The notes under the pieces: generated by a model | What the model was told of the DNA's origin: nothing | Database searches by the model: none | Seen by the model: the letters and a program-made list of their open reading frames with translations, nothing else | Assembly: GCA_905250075.1 (NCBI GenBank) | Contig: CAJNOP010000042.1 | Coordinates: forward strand, 1,067,070-1,131,069 | Source: Rotaria sp. Silwood1 | Taxonomy: Eukaryota; Rotifera; Eurotatoria; Philodinida; Philodinidae | Direction: 5' to 3' | Length of the DNA stretch: 64,000 bases | Part shown: one piece after another, positions 49,338 to 61,980 of the stretch | Position numbering within the stretch: the stretch's first letter is position 1 | Layout of the letters: the number at the start of each line of letters is the position of its first letter | Program-made: the position numbers and the translations under genes

Positions 49338-50263
49338 TCGAGTATTAGTAACATACGTTCTCATCTACTCTCACCCACTCTGATTCTCGTTTAATTCGAA
49401 AGTAGTATCAATCGATAGAGCATAAAATTCTCCATTCATGAGATCCAACTCCAACCCATTTTCGTCGAAAAATCTTGGACAAAGGAATCAAATATCATTT
49501 TTATGAGTTTATCCTTGCCCAGATCTTAACAAGAGGGTGTAGGTATGGGTGTAGGTGAGGTGTGGGTGGATTTTGGTCTGTGGGTGGGGTGTGATTTGGT
49601 ATGAGCGTAAGTGTGGGATGTGAGTAAGGAACGGGTGTAGGTGTGAATGGAAGAAGACCCACATCCACACCCTCCCATATCCACACCTCGTTTACACCCA
49701 CGACGAACCCACATCCACATCCTCCCATATCCACGACCAAATTGATACCCACAACCACTACGCACACATCCAAAACCGAATCTCACACTCTTCCACATCT
49801 ACACCATGTGAGATTGGATGTGGGTGTGGATGTGGAGTATGTGTGGTGGCATGGGATTTGGTGTGGTTCGCCGTGGGTGTAAGCGAGGTGTGAATATGGG
49901 AATGCGTATTTGTGTGTGTGTGGATGTGGGCCTTCTTCCATTTACACTTACACCCATTCCTTACTCACATCTCACGCTCACGCTCATACAAAATCGCATC
50001 CCACCCACAGCTATCCACATCCACACTCTGATCCAGCCTACACCCCATACCTACACCCTCTTGTTAAGATCTATGTGAGAGTGGGTGAGAGTGGGTAAGA
50101 GTGAACTCATAAAAATGATATTTGTTTCCTTTGTCCAAGATTTTTCGACGAAAATGGGTCGGAGTGAGATCTCATGAATGGAGAATTTTATGCTCTATCG
50201 ATTGATACTATTTTCGAATTAAACGGCAGTCAGAATGGGTGAGAGTGTACTTTACTAATACCC
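49338..50263. mobile_element. Near-complete palindrome (0.93 kb) with telomere-like core
   Basis: Arms of about 170 bp ('ctctcacccactctgattct', 'gatagagcataaaattctcc', 'cgtcgaaaaatcttggacaa') are repeated inverted on the right ('ttgtccaagatttttcgacg', 'ggagaattttatgctctatc'). Inside lie GTG-rich and CAC-rich tracts ('gggtgtaggtgaggtgtggg', 'cccacatccacaccctccca') that themselves pair across the centre near 49800. A 7-bp direct repeat 'atttttg' (49331-49337, 50264-50270) may be the target duplication. The 'ctctatcga' segment is shared with the element at 60975-61980. All open frames here are low-complexity artefacts. Confidence 0.8.
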
Positions 50264-50270
50264 ATTTTTG

Positions 50271-51540
50271 ACAGCTCTTTGCATGTTTTAACTATTGGTT
50301 CGTGTTCAGAAAAGATTAAAAACAATTTTCAAACCCAATCATGTATGGTTCGATAGATAATTACAGGCGCCATGTATTGATGAAAAATGTGCTTCGATGA
50401 TGAATATGTTGCAACGAAAACTGTTTCGATGAGATGGAGAATAGTAGAGACATTTTAAAAATACAACCATCGTAATTTATTTTGTGGCACACATTATTTA
50501 CTTATGGACATAATGTAAATAAGAAAAAAAAAGCTTGAAAGAGTGCCCCTTTTAACACCATCGCCTCGTGGCATCAAGTAAAAGAAGGTAATTGTTTCAA
50601 AGACTGCATTCGAAAATTCGACTGCTGGATATTCAGAAAGATTCATGCAAAAACTACTGGCGTGACTACAGTGTTCAAAGTCTTTCGAGTATAATTAATC
50701 AAATGCATAGAAGATAGTCCATGCTCTACGGGCTAACGGGTTTCGCCTAAATTCTTGAAGAAATGTTCTTCCATTTTTTATCTGCAAAAACAGACTTTAG
50801 AAATATAAAAAATACCTATTTAGGATCTACGTTAAGAGAGCTCTCTAGCTGTATATTCAAGGTTTTTTAAATCGTGTTACCTTTCAGTAACAAACACATG
50901 TTTGAATGACATTAAAAAGTTTAGTTCTTGAAAATAGCTCAAAATGGCTACTGCAAAAGAAAACATTCTTTCAATGTTTTCGATTTTCTCCTATTCAATT
51001 TGTTGAATTCTGTTAATCTTTTCCCCCTAAATTCACTGTTTGATTCTTTAAAAGCTGAATAGAAAATATTATGGCATTACGCTAGATGATACTGTGAAAA
51101 GATGGAAAAACAAAGACTTAAAAAAGTATCGCAAAAATTAAATGTTAAAATTGTGATGACTTGATGGAAGTTTTTCGAATTTTGAGTTGCAACATTTCAC
51201 TACAATCTCAAATTGCATGAGCATCTATCCGAAAAAATGGCAAGAATTGTATCTTTAAGTTTTTCTAAAGCTATCAAAAAAAACGTCATAATATTTATTA
51301 CAGAGATGTCAACAGTGAACCTATTGTGTAAGAATGGTTTTTCTTTACAGGCCACATATTAACATCGTTCAAGCATACACTGTTTACTCAAAAGCCATAT
51401 GGAATCAAAAATTTTGAAAACGCAGTTAAAAAGAACTTTTATGGTAAATTCTAAAAGACTTAGTTTTTTAATTTTCTGAAACTCCGCCTTTGCAAATGAG
51501 TAATGCCAGAAGATTTGTCCAAAAACTTTTGCAATATCTG
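50271..51540. other. Gene-free stretch
   Basis: No supported coding frame on either strand; AT-rich with no clear repeat. Confidence 0.4.
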
Positions 51541-51544
51541 TTAA

Positions 51545-52266
51545 GCCCCTCCCCTCAAAAAAGTCACTTTTCGCCAGAATCATTGAAATTGAGATAAATT
51601 CATGGAGAAATAGCCCGTCATCTGCTCTTTCATGTGCTACAAAAATTTTCATTTGGCACCCTATTTCTGAAAATTTTGGAAGATTTTCGTCACCCCCTAT
51701 TCGAAGAATAAGCCATTTTTACAAAAAAAACTGAAAATCATTTTTCGTTTTTCTCAAAACGTGGGTTCAACAACATAGTGCCAGCAGAACTCTATCATAG
51801 TAAAGGATAAAGTCAAAATATGTTTTTGGTTTGAAAGCTTGTGTCTATAGCTAGCCCTCCTCGCGGGCCCTTTTTTAAAAAGCCTTTTTATTTTCATATA
51901 AGAAATCACCTCTATAAAAACAGCGTCATTTTTTAAGGGATTTTTTGAGTCATTGAACTTGTCATTCTTTTTTTTCGGTTAAAAAGTAAGAATTTCAAGA
52001 AAAGAACCACGAGGAAGGCTGCATTCTGACATGCTCTTTCAAACAAAAAAAAATATTTGGCTTTATCTTTTACTATGATAGAGTTCTGCTGGCGCTACGA
52101 TTGACCTATTTTTGATCGTTGTTTGATGAATATCTCTGTCAAACATCATGATATAGGGCCGAAAATTTTACCATATTCATGGTTCACCAACCCCAACATA
52201 TTCTGAAAGTTCCATGCAATTGTGGATGTTCCTGGGCCGAAATCCATTTTTGAGGAGAGGAGGGCA
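51545..52266. mobile_element. TTAA-flanked inverted-repeat element
   Basis: The ends GCCCCTCCCCTCAAAA and, inverted, TGCCCTCCTCTCCTCAAAA are each flanked by TTAA (51541-51544 and 52267-52270), as in piggyBac-type insertions. A stronger internal inverted repeat pairs 'gccagcagaactctatcata' near 51781 with 'tatgatagagttctgctggc' near 52075. No transposase frame is visible. The middle portions of the arms match only loosely, so superfamily assignment is tentative. Confidence 0.5.
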
Positions 52267-52504
52267 TTAAATAAATAAGCATTTTTGAGAAGAAGCATGT
52301 TTCATTTGATGCTCAAGCTTCAGATTCAGAGGCTCTTATGCCGTTTGTAAACCAAGTCATGATGCTTCGAACGGTATACAGAAAGAAGAATTTTCCCCAA
52401 ACCTTTTTATGAGACATCCTATCATGGTGAATTGGCTTTATGCGATTAAAAAGCATCGGCGAAAGATGAAGCTTTACATCATCTTTTGGATAGGTCAGTG
52501 TTAG

Positions 52505-52660
52505 TCTGAATAGATGGAATAGGTGTAGTCTAGTGGGTGAATGCTTATATGTGTCAGTGTTCTTTCGGCTCCTCCACGTCGTTCCCCACATTCATTCATA
52601 CTGACAAAAACTCATAACCAAACGTAACTATGCTCATCCACATCCACATCCACTCACCAC
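52505..52660. repeat. Diffuse telomere-like G-rich/C-rich pair
   Basis: 'agatggaataggtgtagtct' and 'gtgggtgaatg' near 52513-52545 face 'ctcatccacatccacatcca' at 52632-52651. Confidence 0.4.
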
Positions 52661-53929
52661 TTTGTTAGTAGCCATTTCACCACCATTGAAAAGCCTCTGT
52701 CCAATCTCTCTCTCTCTCTCTTTTTCTTCTTCTCTTTTATGGTTATTGTTTTCTTCTCTTTTTTCTCTCCTTTCTCGTCCACATGTTTATGTAAGTGTAT
52801 ATAGGGTGTCCAGAAATTCACTAGACAAAGAAAAATTTGAATATCTTCATTACGGCTCGACTGAACGGGCTCGTTTTTTTGTTTTTCAACATCAATTTGT
52901 TTCGAATGTCAGTGTTAGTCAAGATCTTATCTTAACACTTCCGAAAACACTAACTACATAAGGCATTCATAACTGCTTTTTTTAAGTCGGCATCTAAAAT
53001 TAGATTCAACTGATTATTATTTTTTATGTAAAAAAATATTCTTAGCACTATCCATGTTAATTATCTCTTACAAGTCTAAAAAGATTTTAAGTCATTTTTA
53101 CATTTCAAAACAAATAATGACATTTTTCATACAAATTATAAGTTTTTTTTAATTTTGATAACTTGGTTGGACTTAATTATTTCTTACTTATGCTGTAGCC
53201 ACATCACTAGAATGTTTTATTGTTCTTGGCAGATGACTGAAACACTGGTTGTTTCAAGTCGTTCGCTACTTACTTAATTGAAAAATATGTATTCAAAATG
53301 AATAGAATTCCAAGTATGGCCTTTTGGCATAGGTTTGAATACATTGCACTGCGAACTGACGAAATCACAATTCAATTGAATAGTAAAATGTTAACTAATC
53401 TTAGTTACCATGAAAAAGCTTGTCATCACTTCTAGTTTTAATCAATAAAATTTCACTGAAATATGAATCATTAGTTTTTTGGAATCCATATCAGTATTGT
53501 CTGTATTACCACTCCAAAAAAAATCTTAATTAAATTGTAACACTAATATGATGACACCATGGAGTATTGAATCACTGACCAATAAGAGAGAGAGAGTTGA
53601 GCGAAACAAAAATCAAAAATGACTTCTTTTTTCAGTAAGAAAAGAAATGTTATTGAATTAAACTTTATAAAATAACATTTGATTAGTATTTATTTCATAA
53701 TAATTTTCTTTTATTACTTGATACAACACTCCGTTCCCTGGACAGTCATAAAGATTATTTGTTGAATGGAATTAACAACAACAGAGAAGTATATACAAGT
53801 TCTATTTATTCATTGACTCTTGGGATTACAAATGCTGTTGTTTTTTTATTTGAATGCATATGTATCATTAAATTCTTCCTACTAATCCAATAGATAAAAT
53901 GCTTATGAGTCCAGTTATATGTTCACACA
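52661..53929. other. Gene-free stretch with a CT microsatellite
   Basis: A (TC)n tract lies near 52708-52720. 'gggtgtccagaaattcacta' at about 52805 resembles termini of some DNA transposons, but no matching inverted end was found nearby. Confidence 0.4.
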
Positions 53930-54003
53930 GGGTGTGAGTGATGTGGGTGGACATGGGTGTGGGTGTGAAGTGCACGTAGTCTTCATCCACGACCACACCC
54001 CAA
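53930..54003. repeat. Telomere-like hairpin
   Basis: 'ggtgtgagtgatgtgggtgg' and 'acatgggtgtgggtgtga' face 'catccacgaccacacccc'. Close to TGTGGG-type repeats. Confidence 0.7.
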
Positions 54004-55439
54004 CAATCACAAAAAATAGTCGAATGTATAAGAGCATTTCATATGTGTTTTTCATCTACAAGGATCATCAAATGTTTGCCAACTAAATGGAACTAGTTTA
54101 CGTGTTTTTTATATGAAAATAGAATTTATTGGCTGCAACTTTTATTCAATGAACCGAAGATTGTCATAGAGCACTTCCAATTTCTCGTGATGTTCTTTGA
54201 AAATTTGTCCGCTCACATTAAATACTTGTTGTTTTCATAGATCATATTTAGCTTTTAGAAGCCTGAATAGTTTTATTTTGAATAGTAACCCATTATTCTA
54301 GCGAAAGAAAATGACATCTCTTAATTTGCCTTTATTATATGCCTAGAATCGGATTCTGAAGTTTGTCAATTAGGGCTAAACTAAGAGAAATATTAGTCCA
54401 AGTCAAAGCGAGGCTTAAAGAAGCTGTTATCTTAATTCATAGTGGTAATTGAGATTTTATTGTGTGCGTAAGGCTAATGATTGGGTTTGTGTTCGTGACG
54501 AGAAACCACTCACCAACATTTATATTTCAAAGCCGTTTTTTTTTTGAATGTCATTGGCTGTATTTTGATGCTCATATATAAATGCTTTGCACCTCAATTG
54601 GTTTGTCTCCATTTGATGTTTGATTCCATGTTATAATGACAATTAAATGATGTGTTCAAATTTAAAAAAGAAACTCACGACATCCATAATAACAATTATG
54701 TCTGGTGAACTCTATAAATTGCAGCTCGTTAAAAGTAAAACTGAAGGTATAAGTTTTATTAAAATTGTTAGAGTAAAATTTTTATATCTTTAAAAAATGA
54801 AAATTTGAAATTTTCGGTTAGTTTAAAAAAAACAGTTTACGCCATAAAATGAATTTTTTTTAATTGATAAAAGTAAATTTTTAAGACTTTGAATAAGGAA
54901 AATTTGAGACTTAAGATTGTGTTCTATACGAATACTTTAAATTGAAAAAACAAATGACATTAAATTTTAAAACTTTGAGTTTATGTTCGCAAATGCGAAG
55001 ACACGGAATGAATACATGTAACATGAACAAAGATAAAGCCAATAAGAAAGGCAACAGAAAAGTATCAGACCTGTAATTGGTAACGGTAAATGTCTAGCTC
55101 AGCCTAAATTTTTTGAATGTTTTCATGTTTTTTCAAAAGAATTGATTATAGAAGTATTTTTCTCGCAAATTAAACACTTTTCACCGATGTTGGCGACTAT
55201 TTCTGTGAAGGAACACAGATCAAATTATTTTTATGCAGTGCAAATGCATTATAATACACTTGATATATTTTATCAATTCGTCTCAACATTAACTTATACT
55301 CTCGAAATAAAATCGAATAATGTTTATTGTAGTTTGTTTGTAGTTTTATTTCTATTTCTTAGCATTTGCAGCATATATTGCGCAAAGATATACAAGATAA
55401 CGAAGTAAATGTAACGTGATAAATATAGTAAACATATAG
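54004..55439. other. Gene-free stretch
   Basis: No supported gene or repeat; very AT-rich from about 54650 to 54990. Confidence 0.4.
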
Positions 55440-56240
55440 GATGTTAAGAATATCTATGTTGGACGAGCAGTTAATCAATGTAGAAAGATAATAAAGAACC
55501 TGCAATCCTGTAGGGAAACATCCATCAACAAGGGAAAAGTCTACTAGTTGTAAGTTTGGTTCACATAATAATGAGAGCAGTTTGCTTTCAATAAAGTGTT
55601 TTCTAGGTGAAATGAGACTATTGGCTGCAAAAGAACTTTCTCTAATTGGAAAGACGACATAAGTTTGATTCTCAGCTAATTTGATGAATGATTTCATGGG
55701 TTGAACAGGAATAACCATAGAATGATCGGCGGATAGATAATGTACATCAGCTACTGCAAAAGAATAGGATGATGAGTTTGGAGAATTAGAGGGGATGATG
55801 TAATTGTAGTTGAGATTTGACGATTAATATGCAGATAAATTAGTTTCTTTTAAGTCTTTCGAGGAGAAAATTTGATCTTATTGGTCTCCAACAAGAAAAT
55901 CATATTTTTCGAGAAAATCCAGGCCAATGATGCAAAAATTGTTGTAAATGAGAAAGTATATCAATTGGATGTACAAACAACTTATTGTAGAAAGAGAAAT
56001 TGAGCTTAAAAAGACCGTGTGTGCTTAAGAATTGATCGTTGGCTCAACGTACAACTTCAGTTGGTGGCTCAATAGTGATAGATTGATTAGATTCTTGTGC
56101 AATTTGATGAAATGCTTCTTCACTAAGTACAGTTAAATTCGATCCTGTAGTAATAGTAAGTTTGGTGGTATATTCTTCGAATATGTTCCATCAACATGCA
56201 GTAATTGAAATGAAAGTAGTAGCGGACTTTGAATAGAGCT
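55440..56240 (-). pseudogene. Decayed Ty3/gypsy-like retrotransposon protease region
   Basis: On the minus strand, blocks follow the retropepsin order with stops and frame changes between them: TITTGSNLTVLSEEAF with HQIAQESN (about 56160-56085; the family's catalytic DTGS reads TTGS here), ANDQFLSTHGLFKLNFSFYN, then IIGLDFLEKYDFLVG (about 55935-55890, the conserved I-I/L-G-x-D-F-L), then VADVHYLSADHSMVIPVQP and an open 119-codon frame ending at 55359. The damaged active site and frame breaks show it is dead. No reverse transcriptase motif or LTR was found in the window, so it is a fragment. Confidence 0.6.
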
Positions 56241-59200
56241 AAAGAAAAGAGAAGATTTTCTATTTAGGTAACTGTTGGAGCCTCACCATCTGCTACCAGA
56301 AAGATTCTATTTGAAGTTTTTTTGGATAATGAGGATATCAGGAAGATTGGTTGTGGGTACAATGAAATGCAAGATGTTCGGGAATGTTTTAATTGCAGCA
56401 AATAACAGTGAAGTGACTGGAATTGGATGTGTGGGAACGAGTTGATAAGGTTTAGGTCAAGGGAGTAATTGAATTAGATTTTTCGGTACGCAAAATTTGT
56501 TTGAAACGAAAAAAATCAATACGTTCGACCTTGCGAGCTCGTTTGAAAAAATTCTTCATGGTGGGATGGTTAACTATAACACTCACAGGAACTAATTCAG
56601 AACAAATTTTAACAAACATTTCAAAGCTGAAAGTTGAATTCAGTCATTTAGTCATTGAATGATCGTGCTTAAATTTTAACAATGAATAGCACGGCAAGAC
56701 ACGCATATCTCTCGGTGTGAATGTCACGAAAACAGAATTGTTGAATATCTGAAAACTTCTTCAACAATTGAATTCAACTTTTAGGTTTGACACTACTGTC
56801 ATATATTTAGAATTAGTGAAAAAAAATTATTTGATCAATGGTTTATTAGTATTACTTTAACAATTTAATTTTATTCGAATAATAATTTGAATAATGATGA
56901 AAGATTCATAGAAAGAATATTTCATATAATGATTAAGAAATACTATATTCTCTTCGATTAAATAGGAAACATTTTATTTTACCTCTCTTCAAAGTTCACT
57001 AAAATCTTGATATGAATTGTTTGAAAATAATAAACGAATTTTGTCTAAAATCCGATTTATGAAGCAAAATCATTTTTGGGAAGATTTATTTCTAACGATG
57101 AAACATACTCAACCCTTGGATGCCGTTCGAGTTCGTATTTTGACCATGGATACAACTTAATAAGACTAATCAAATTTTAAATAATGTTCATTAAAATCTA
57201 TTATATAACATAATAGTGAAGGTAAACATTCTCTCGAATTGGCTGTTTTGTTCATGTTACTATTCTTTGATATATATCATCGAATGAATCATTGAATATA
57301 TCTTTACATTAGTCTTGATTATATATGATGAACATGAAATAAAATTTGGAATCTTTAAGTTAAGATATTTAATAAGCCCTGTTTCTTTAAGATGTTGAAT
57401 AGATCGAAAACCAGTCTACTTAAAACTGCGAATATTCAGAAGAGATATAATTAAGATAGCCATGGTTATTTTTGAAATAGAATATGAGAAAACGATTAAG
57501 CTAGCTCCTATGATACACTCTACAATTGATACTCACGTGATCCTCAAACATAAAGAAAAATATACTGTTTACTTATTTTTTCTTTCCTACAGTTCCAGGT
57601 CTCAACTTCTTGAAATAACGAAAAAAAATTGAAAAGAAACTAAAAGCTCTCAGTTTCTTACATCTATGCGACAACCAGATTTTTGTCCAGGTGTATCATT
57701 CATCCGAACCCTTGTCAATTTTCATTAGTCTTGCTGAGTTCTACTCATGATCAAAATTGAGGCTCGAACAACGTCCAACAGTTGAGTATGTTTCCTCGTA
57801 AGTTTAATTCATATTCGTTACTTAAGTGATAAAATAAATTACAAAAAAATTTCTTTCAATGAATGATAAATTTAATGATGATATTTGTCAAAAAAGACTT
57901 TATAAAAGAATTTATTTTGAAAAAGAAATTATTTAAATGATTCATTGATTCTTATCGATCTTAACAAAATAAAAATCTCCTGGAAAAATAATATACCTAC
58001 TAATCATCTTATTTTTTGAGTTCAGCAATGAATAATGTTTTGAGACCTTTACAATTTAATCGAAATGGTTTAGCATTTTTATTTGTAAAAAAAGAAAACA
58101 TGATTATTTACAATAATTGTTAGCAAACAAAAAACTGAGAAATATTTTGATTTCTATAAATGGTAAAACATATGGAAAATTCTTCGAAAGAATTTGTCAA
58201 GATATTCGATATGGTCTTCCTCAATGTGATTGCATTATCGGCAAATTAATTTTAGAAAATTACTTTTACTTATTTAGATGTTTACTCAGATTCATTAATT
58301 ATCAGCCTAAATAAACGATTCAAAGAATGCTACAATTACTTTTATTTGATTTATTTCTCAAGCAATTAATTGAGGGAATTATCAAAAGAAAACATGCTGC
58401 TCTCGATTTCAAAAGAGAAAAGATAAAATTTTCCTGAATTAAAATTATAATTCGATGAAGAACTTAATATGTTCATCTTGATCTTGTCATCGTGACAATC
58501 ATATATATAAAATATATTTTAGGATAATCAACGAAACAACGATGAGTTTTCTTTAAGAATGTTCTGAAACGATTAGAATATGTAAAATATCTCTGTGAAC
58601 ACAAATTTAATAACTCGAATGGTGCATCTTATAGATTGATGTCGAGTGATATCTAGCTCAGTACAACGACACCGATAAAACCCAAAAAGAGTTGTCTTAA
58701 CATCATCGTGACCGAAACATGTTTTTACTGGCGATGAGCATCTTTATTTGAGTAGCTTTAAATTTGACAAACGCAAAAAAAAACAACTTTTTTCTCAATT
58801 ACAAGGAAATTCTTAAGATTATAGGCGTTGAAACATGAAATATTCTCAAAAATCGAGAAAAAAAATGATGTCGATGGTTTCTCCCATAAATACTTAAAGG
58901 TGATGTGTGTGTGAATGTCAGTGTTAACCAAAGATACACCCACATCCATCAAGAAATATTCAATTTGGTATGCATACGTATTGGTCTCATATTTGTTTTA
59001 CGTATAACCAAACGAGACGACAATATATTTTTTGCCTTTCCTCTTACATTTTGTATTTATACGAGTATGTGTTTACGCCATGATAAGGAGTGCGCACATA
59101 AAAATGGAGTTGCTTTTTTTTTTCTTTACTTTTCTAATGCTATCGCTCGTCGTTACTTTCTCTGAATTTTTGCTTCACACACACTATAGCAGTAAAAACA

Positions 59201-59592
59201 AAAAAAAAGGAAGAAAGACATTATTTTACCTTGTTCTTCCTTTTTTTTTTCATTAAGTGTCCAGAGGTTGCTTTTTGTGTGCTTGCAGTTGCTATCGTAT
59301 CGTGCTATCTGATAGACAGTAAGTGTGATACGTGTCACCAAACAGTTGTAAGTCTCTTTTATAGTAATTTTTGCCGTCTTATATATGTCAAATAGCATGT
59401 AAGCCTAAGTTTTATAGGATCAAAAGAGTAAGATAGGATTTACTCATTTAAATTTCAATCTGCTTTGATTTCACACGTACCTATTTCTGTTAGAGTACAA
59501 AATGTTGAGTAAACTTTGTTTCTAAGTTAGATATCAGAAAATGAAATTTATTAGACTGTTGGGTTAAAGTTAGACGCTTAAACATAATAGCT
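56241..59592. other. Gene-poor stretch
   Basis: The part near 56480-56580 on the minus strand may be upstream retroelement remnant (MKNFFKRARKVERIDFFRFK). A small palindrome ('ctgaaagttgaattcag' / 'ttgaattcaacttttag') lies between 56627 and 56785. A telomere-like hairpin ('gtgatgtgtgtgtgaatgtc', 'atacacccacatcca') lies at 58900-58948. The frame at 58117-58314 is not recognised. Confidence 0.4.
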
Positions 59593-60218
59593 GTCAATTT
59601 TTTAAAATATATTATAACTGTTGCAGCAATAATGAGAGTAGAAACAATACACAATAACACAAGACAATAAAACTAGACGAAACTTTTATAAGACAACAAC
59701 AAATACAATTTTATTTCATTTGAGTATGATATTTTGACCTTCACGATCATTGTCGAATACATGAGACGTTACTTTGAATAATATTATTTAAATTTTAAAT
59801 AATATCTTTACCTAACGAATACCTACATAATATGATATCAATCGGTGTACGAATGAACATCTATTTAATAGAATAGATAATGTATTTTTAAAAATTGATT
59901 ATTCATGTTCACCTCACAAAATTACTTATTTTGACAAATAATGCAACTTCTGTTCATGCTCATTTGTACATCGATTTATATTATCTATGTATTAGTGAGG
60001 TAAAGGCATTATTTAAAATTTAAATAATAGTGTTCAAAGTAACATTTCATGTATTCGACAATAATCGTAAAGGTCGAAATATCATACTATAATGAAAGAA
60101 AATTGTATCTGTTGTTATCTTATAAAAGTTTTGTCTAGTGTTATTGTCTTGTGTTATCGTGTATTGTTTCCACTCTCATCATTGCTGTAATAGTTATAAT
60201 ATACTTTAAAAAATTGAC
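59593..60218. mobile_element. Near-complete palindromic foldback element (0.63 kb)
   Basis: 'gtcaattttttaaaatatat' at 59593 pairs with 'atactttaaaaaattgac' at 60201; 'caataatgagagtagaaaca' pairs with 'tgtttccactctcatcattg'; 'atacatgagacgttacttt' pairs with 'aaagtaacatttcatgtat'. The match runs inward to near 59870/60000. Part of its centre ('tcatgttcacctcacaaaat', about 59902) recurs directly just outside the right end ('caagttcatctcacaaaat', about 60222). No coding capacity. Confidence 0.8.
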
Positions 60219-60606
60219 TATTCAAGTTCATCTCACAAAATGACTCATTATAACATAGCTGTCCTATCGATATTTCTCAGCGTTATTTTCCGAACGGAGA
60301 AGTCTTTTGTGCATTCTCGCGTGATTCAAAAAAGGATTACCGACACAGATTCTTCAAAATGATAGTAGTTTTTGTAGAAGAAAATTCTTGGATAAGGGAA
60401 AAATTTAAATGATTCTTGATTCATCCCAAGTTGTTAGTCTTTTTCAAGGGCACATGTTCACATGGGTTCGGAAAGGAAAACTTTTGATTACACAAAACTC
60501 TAGTCATTCCGTAAACATGAATAATAGACTTCAAATCCTACTAGAATGCTTAGAACTTCTCTCCTTTTCGATTTACTTCAGATTATCAATGAAACAGGTG
60601 ATACGA

Positions 60607-60687
60607 CAGTTGAGCCTGGTACAATTGAGCCCTGACATGACGGTGATTGTAAGGGTGAACGCTCAAATGTCTAAGACGCAACTGTCG
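60607..60687. repeat. Short inverted repeat (hairpin about 80 bp)
   Basis: 'cgacagttgagcctggtaca' with 'attgagc' pairs imperfectly with 'gctcaaatgtctaagacgca' and 'actgtcg'. The surrounding 100-codon frame (60409-60711) is not recognised. Confidence 0.45.
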
Positions 60688-60974
60688 GTGTACCAATTAA
60701 ACGATATGTGACAAGGAGATTTTTCGATGAACAAAAAAACGTTCTGTTTTTCAGAATAACAAAAGATAGGGCATTTTTAAAATGAAACTCTTTGAATGAA
60801 AGCAACAGGTCCTAGGTATTTCGTAGAAGTATTGGTTTTTCACAAAATTGGAGACTTAAACGACAAGAAAAAGCGAAAACAGAAATCGTAAATTTAATAG
60901 AGACCATTTGAAAACGTCACGTGAAGATTGTTAGAAATTTCCAAGCATATCTACAATAACATCAACGAGTTGCT

Positions 60975-61980
60975 ACGTAAATAAAATTAGCACCAGATTC
61001 GAATATTTCTTGTACCAATTCTCTTTCTTACATGTGTTAACTCTAAGCGGTTGTGTTAGGTGCAGAATTTAATGCTCTATCGAATGGTACTAGTTTTAAG
61101 GGAGGTCATCGGGAAAAAACCACAAATTCTCCCCAAAACTCTGTATTTTCCATTGTGTATCAATAACAATAATCCTGTATTTCTTATCCGGATGCGCTCT
61201 ACGACCTGTATTAACTTTCTAATCGAGTGTGTTGAATGTAGAATTAAATTCTCTATCCAATGGTACTATAATCAGGTGGCTTCATCGTGCAAAAACCGGG
61301 GTTTACTCAAGAAATACTCAATTTTTTCCTATGTACTCATAATGCGAATACAGTAAATCCTGCCTAGATTCGTTTCCTGACCTTTGTTGAGTTCCCAAAG
61401 GGTTGTGTTAGATGCAGAATTGCATTTTCGATTGAATAGTGCTTTTTTCAATGGGAGTTATTGAATAAAAAATGGCAATTTGATCCTACGTATTCATTTT
61501 TTGACCCAATCTAGCCTGTAATATTTGTCCCCATTCGCCTACTCACCTGTGTTGGGACTCTAAAGGACTCTATTAGATGCAGAATTTAATTCTCTATCGA
61601 ATAGTATTAATTTCGATGGGGGTCATTGGGTAAAAAAATTCTCTTGTATGTGCTTCCGGGTGTGAGTTTCAATGGGGGTGAGCTTCCATGATGAACTCAA
61701 GCGATATTGCATGACGCTAATAGGTGTCGACAGACTGAAGGATAGGTCAAAAGCGATGCCTTAGTCCTTCACGCTCGACTGACTGGTTCACCAACATCCA
61801 CACCTACACCTAGAAATACACCCAAGACAATTTCTTTTACCCAATCACCCCTATCGAAATTAGTACCATTCGATAGAGAATTACATTATGCACCTAACAC
61901 AACCACTTAGAGAGTTAACACATGTAAGAAAGCGAATCGGGAAAAGAAATATTCGAATCTAGTGGTAATTTTACTTACGT
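60975..61980. mobile_element. Foldback-type element with a tandemly amplified arm
   Basis: The ends are ACGTAAATAAAATTA and, inverted, ACGTAAGTAAAATTA, with a perfect 8-bp duplication 'gagttgct' (60967-60974, 61981-61988). The left arm continues 'attcgaatatttctt', 'tcttacatgtgttaactct', 'ggttgtgttaggtgcagaat', 'ctctatcgaatggtacta'; the right arm has one inverted copy of this (61835-61960). In the left half a unit of roughly 165-180 bp containing 'tagatgcagaatttaattct' recurs about 3.5 times (starting near 61050, 61228, 61404, 61570). A telomere-like G/C pair occurs at 61660-61820. No transposase. Confidence 0.88.

Noticed and set aside
49501-50098. Several 60-90 codon frames on both strands
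   Set aside because: They are translations of GTG/CAC-rich telomere-like repeat in the palindrome, with His/Thr/Pro or Gly/Val/Trp low-complexity composition.
52797-52830. Transposon-terminus-like 'gggtgtccagaaattcacta'
   Set aside because: No inverted partner or target duplication found within reach, so not listed as an element.
58117-58314. 65-codon frame (NGKTYGKFFERICQDIRYG)
   Set aside because: Somewhat protein-like but with no splice context, no family and a poor fit to neighbouring sequence; not enough to call a gene.
59032-59256. Overlapping hydrophobic frames around 58905-59256
   Set aside because: Composition follows T-rich DNA (Phe/Leu runs); no start context, splice sites or family resemblance.
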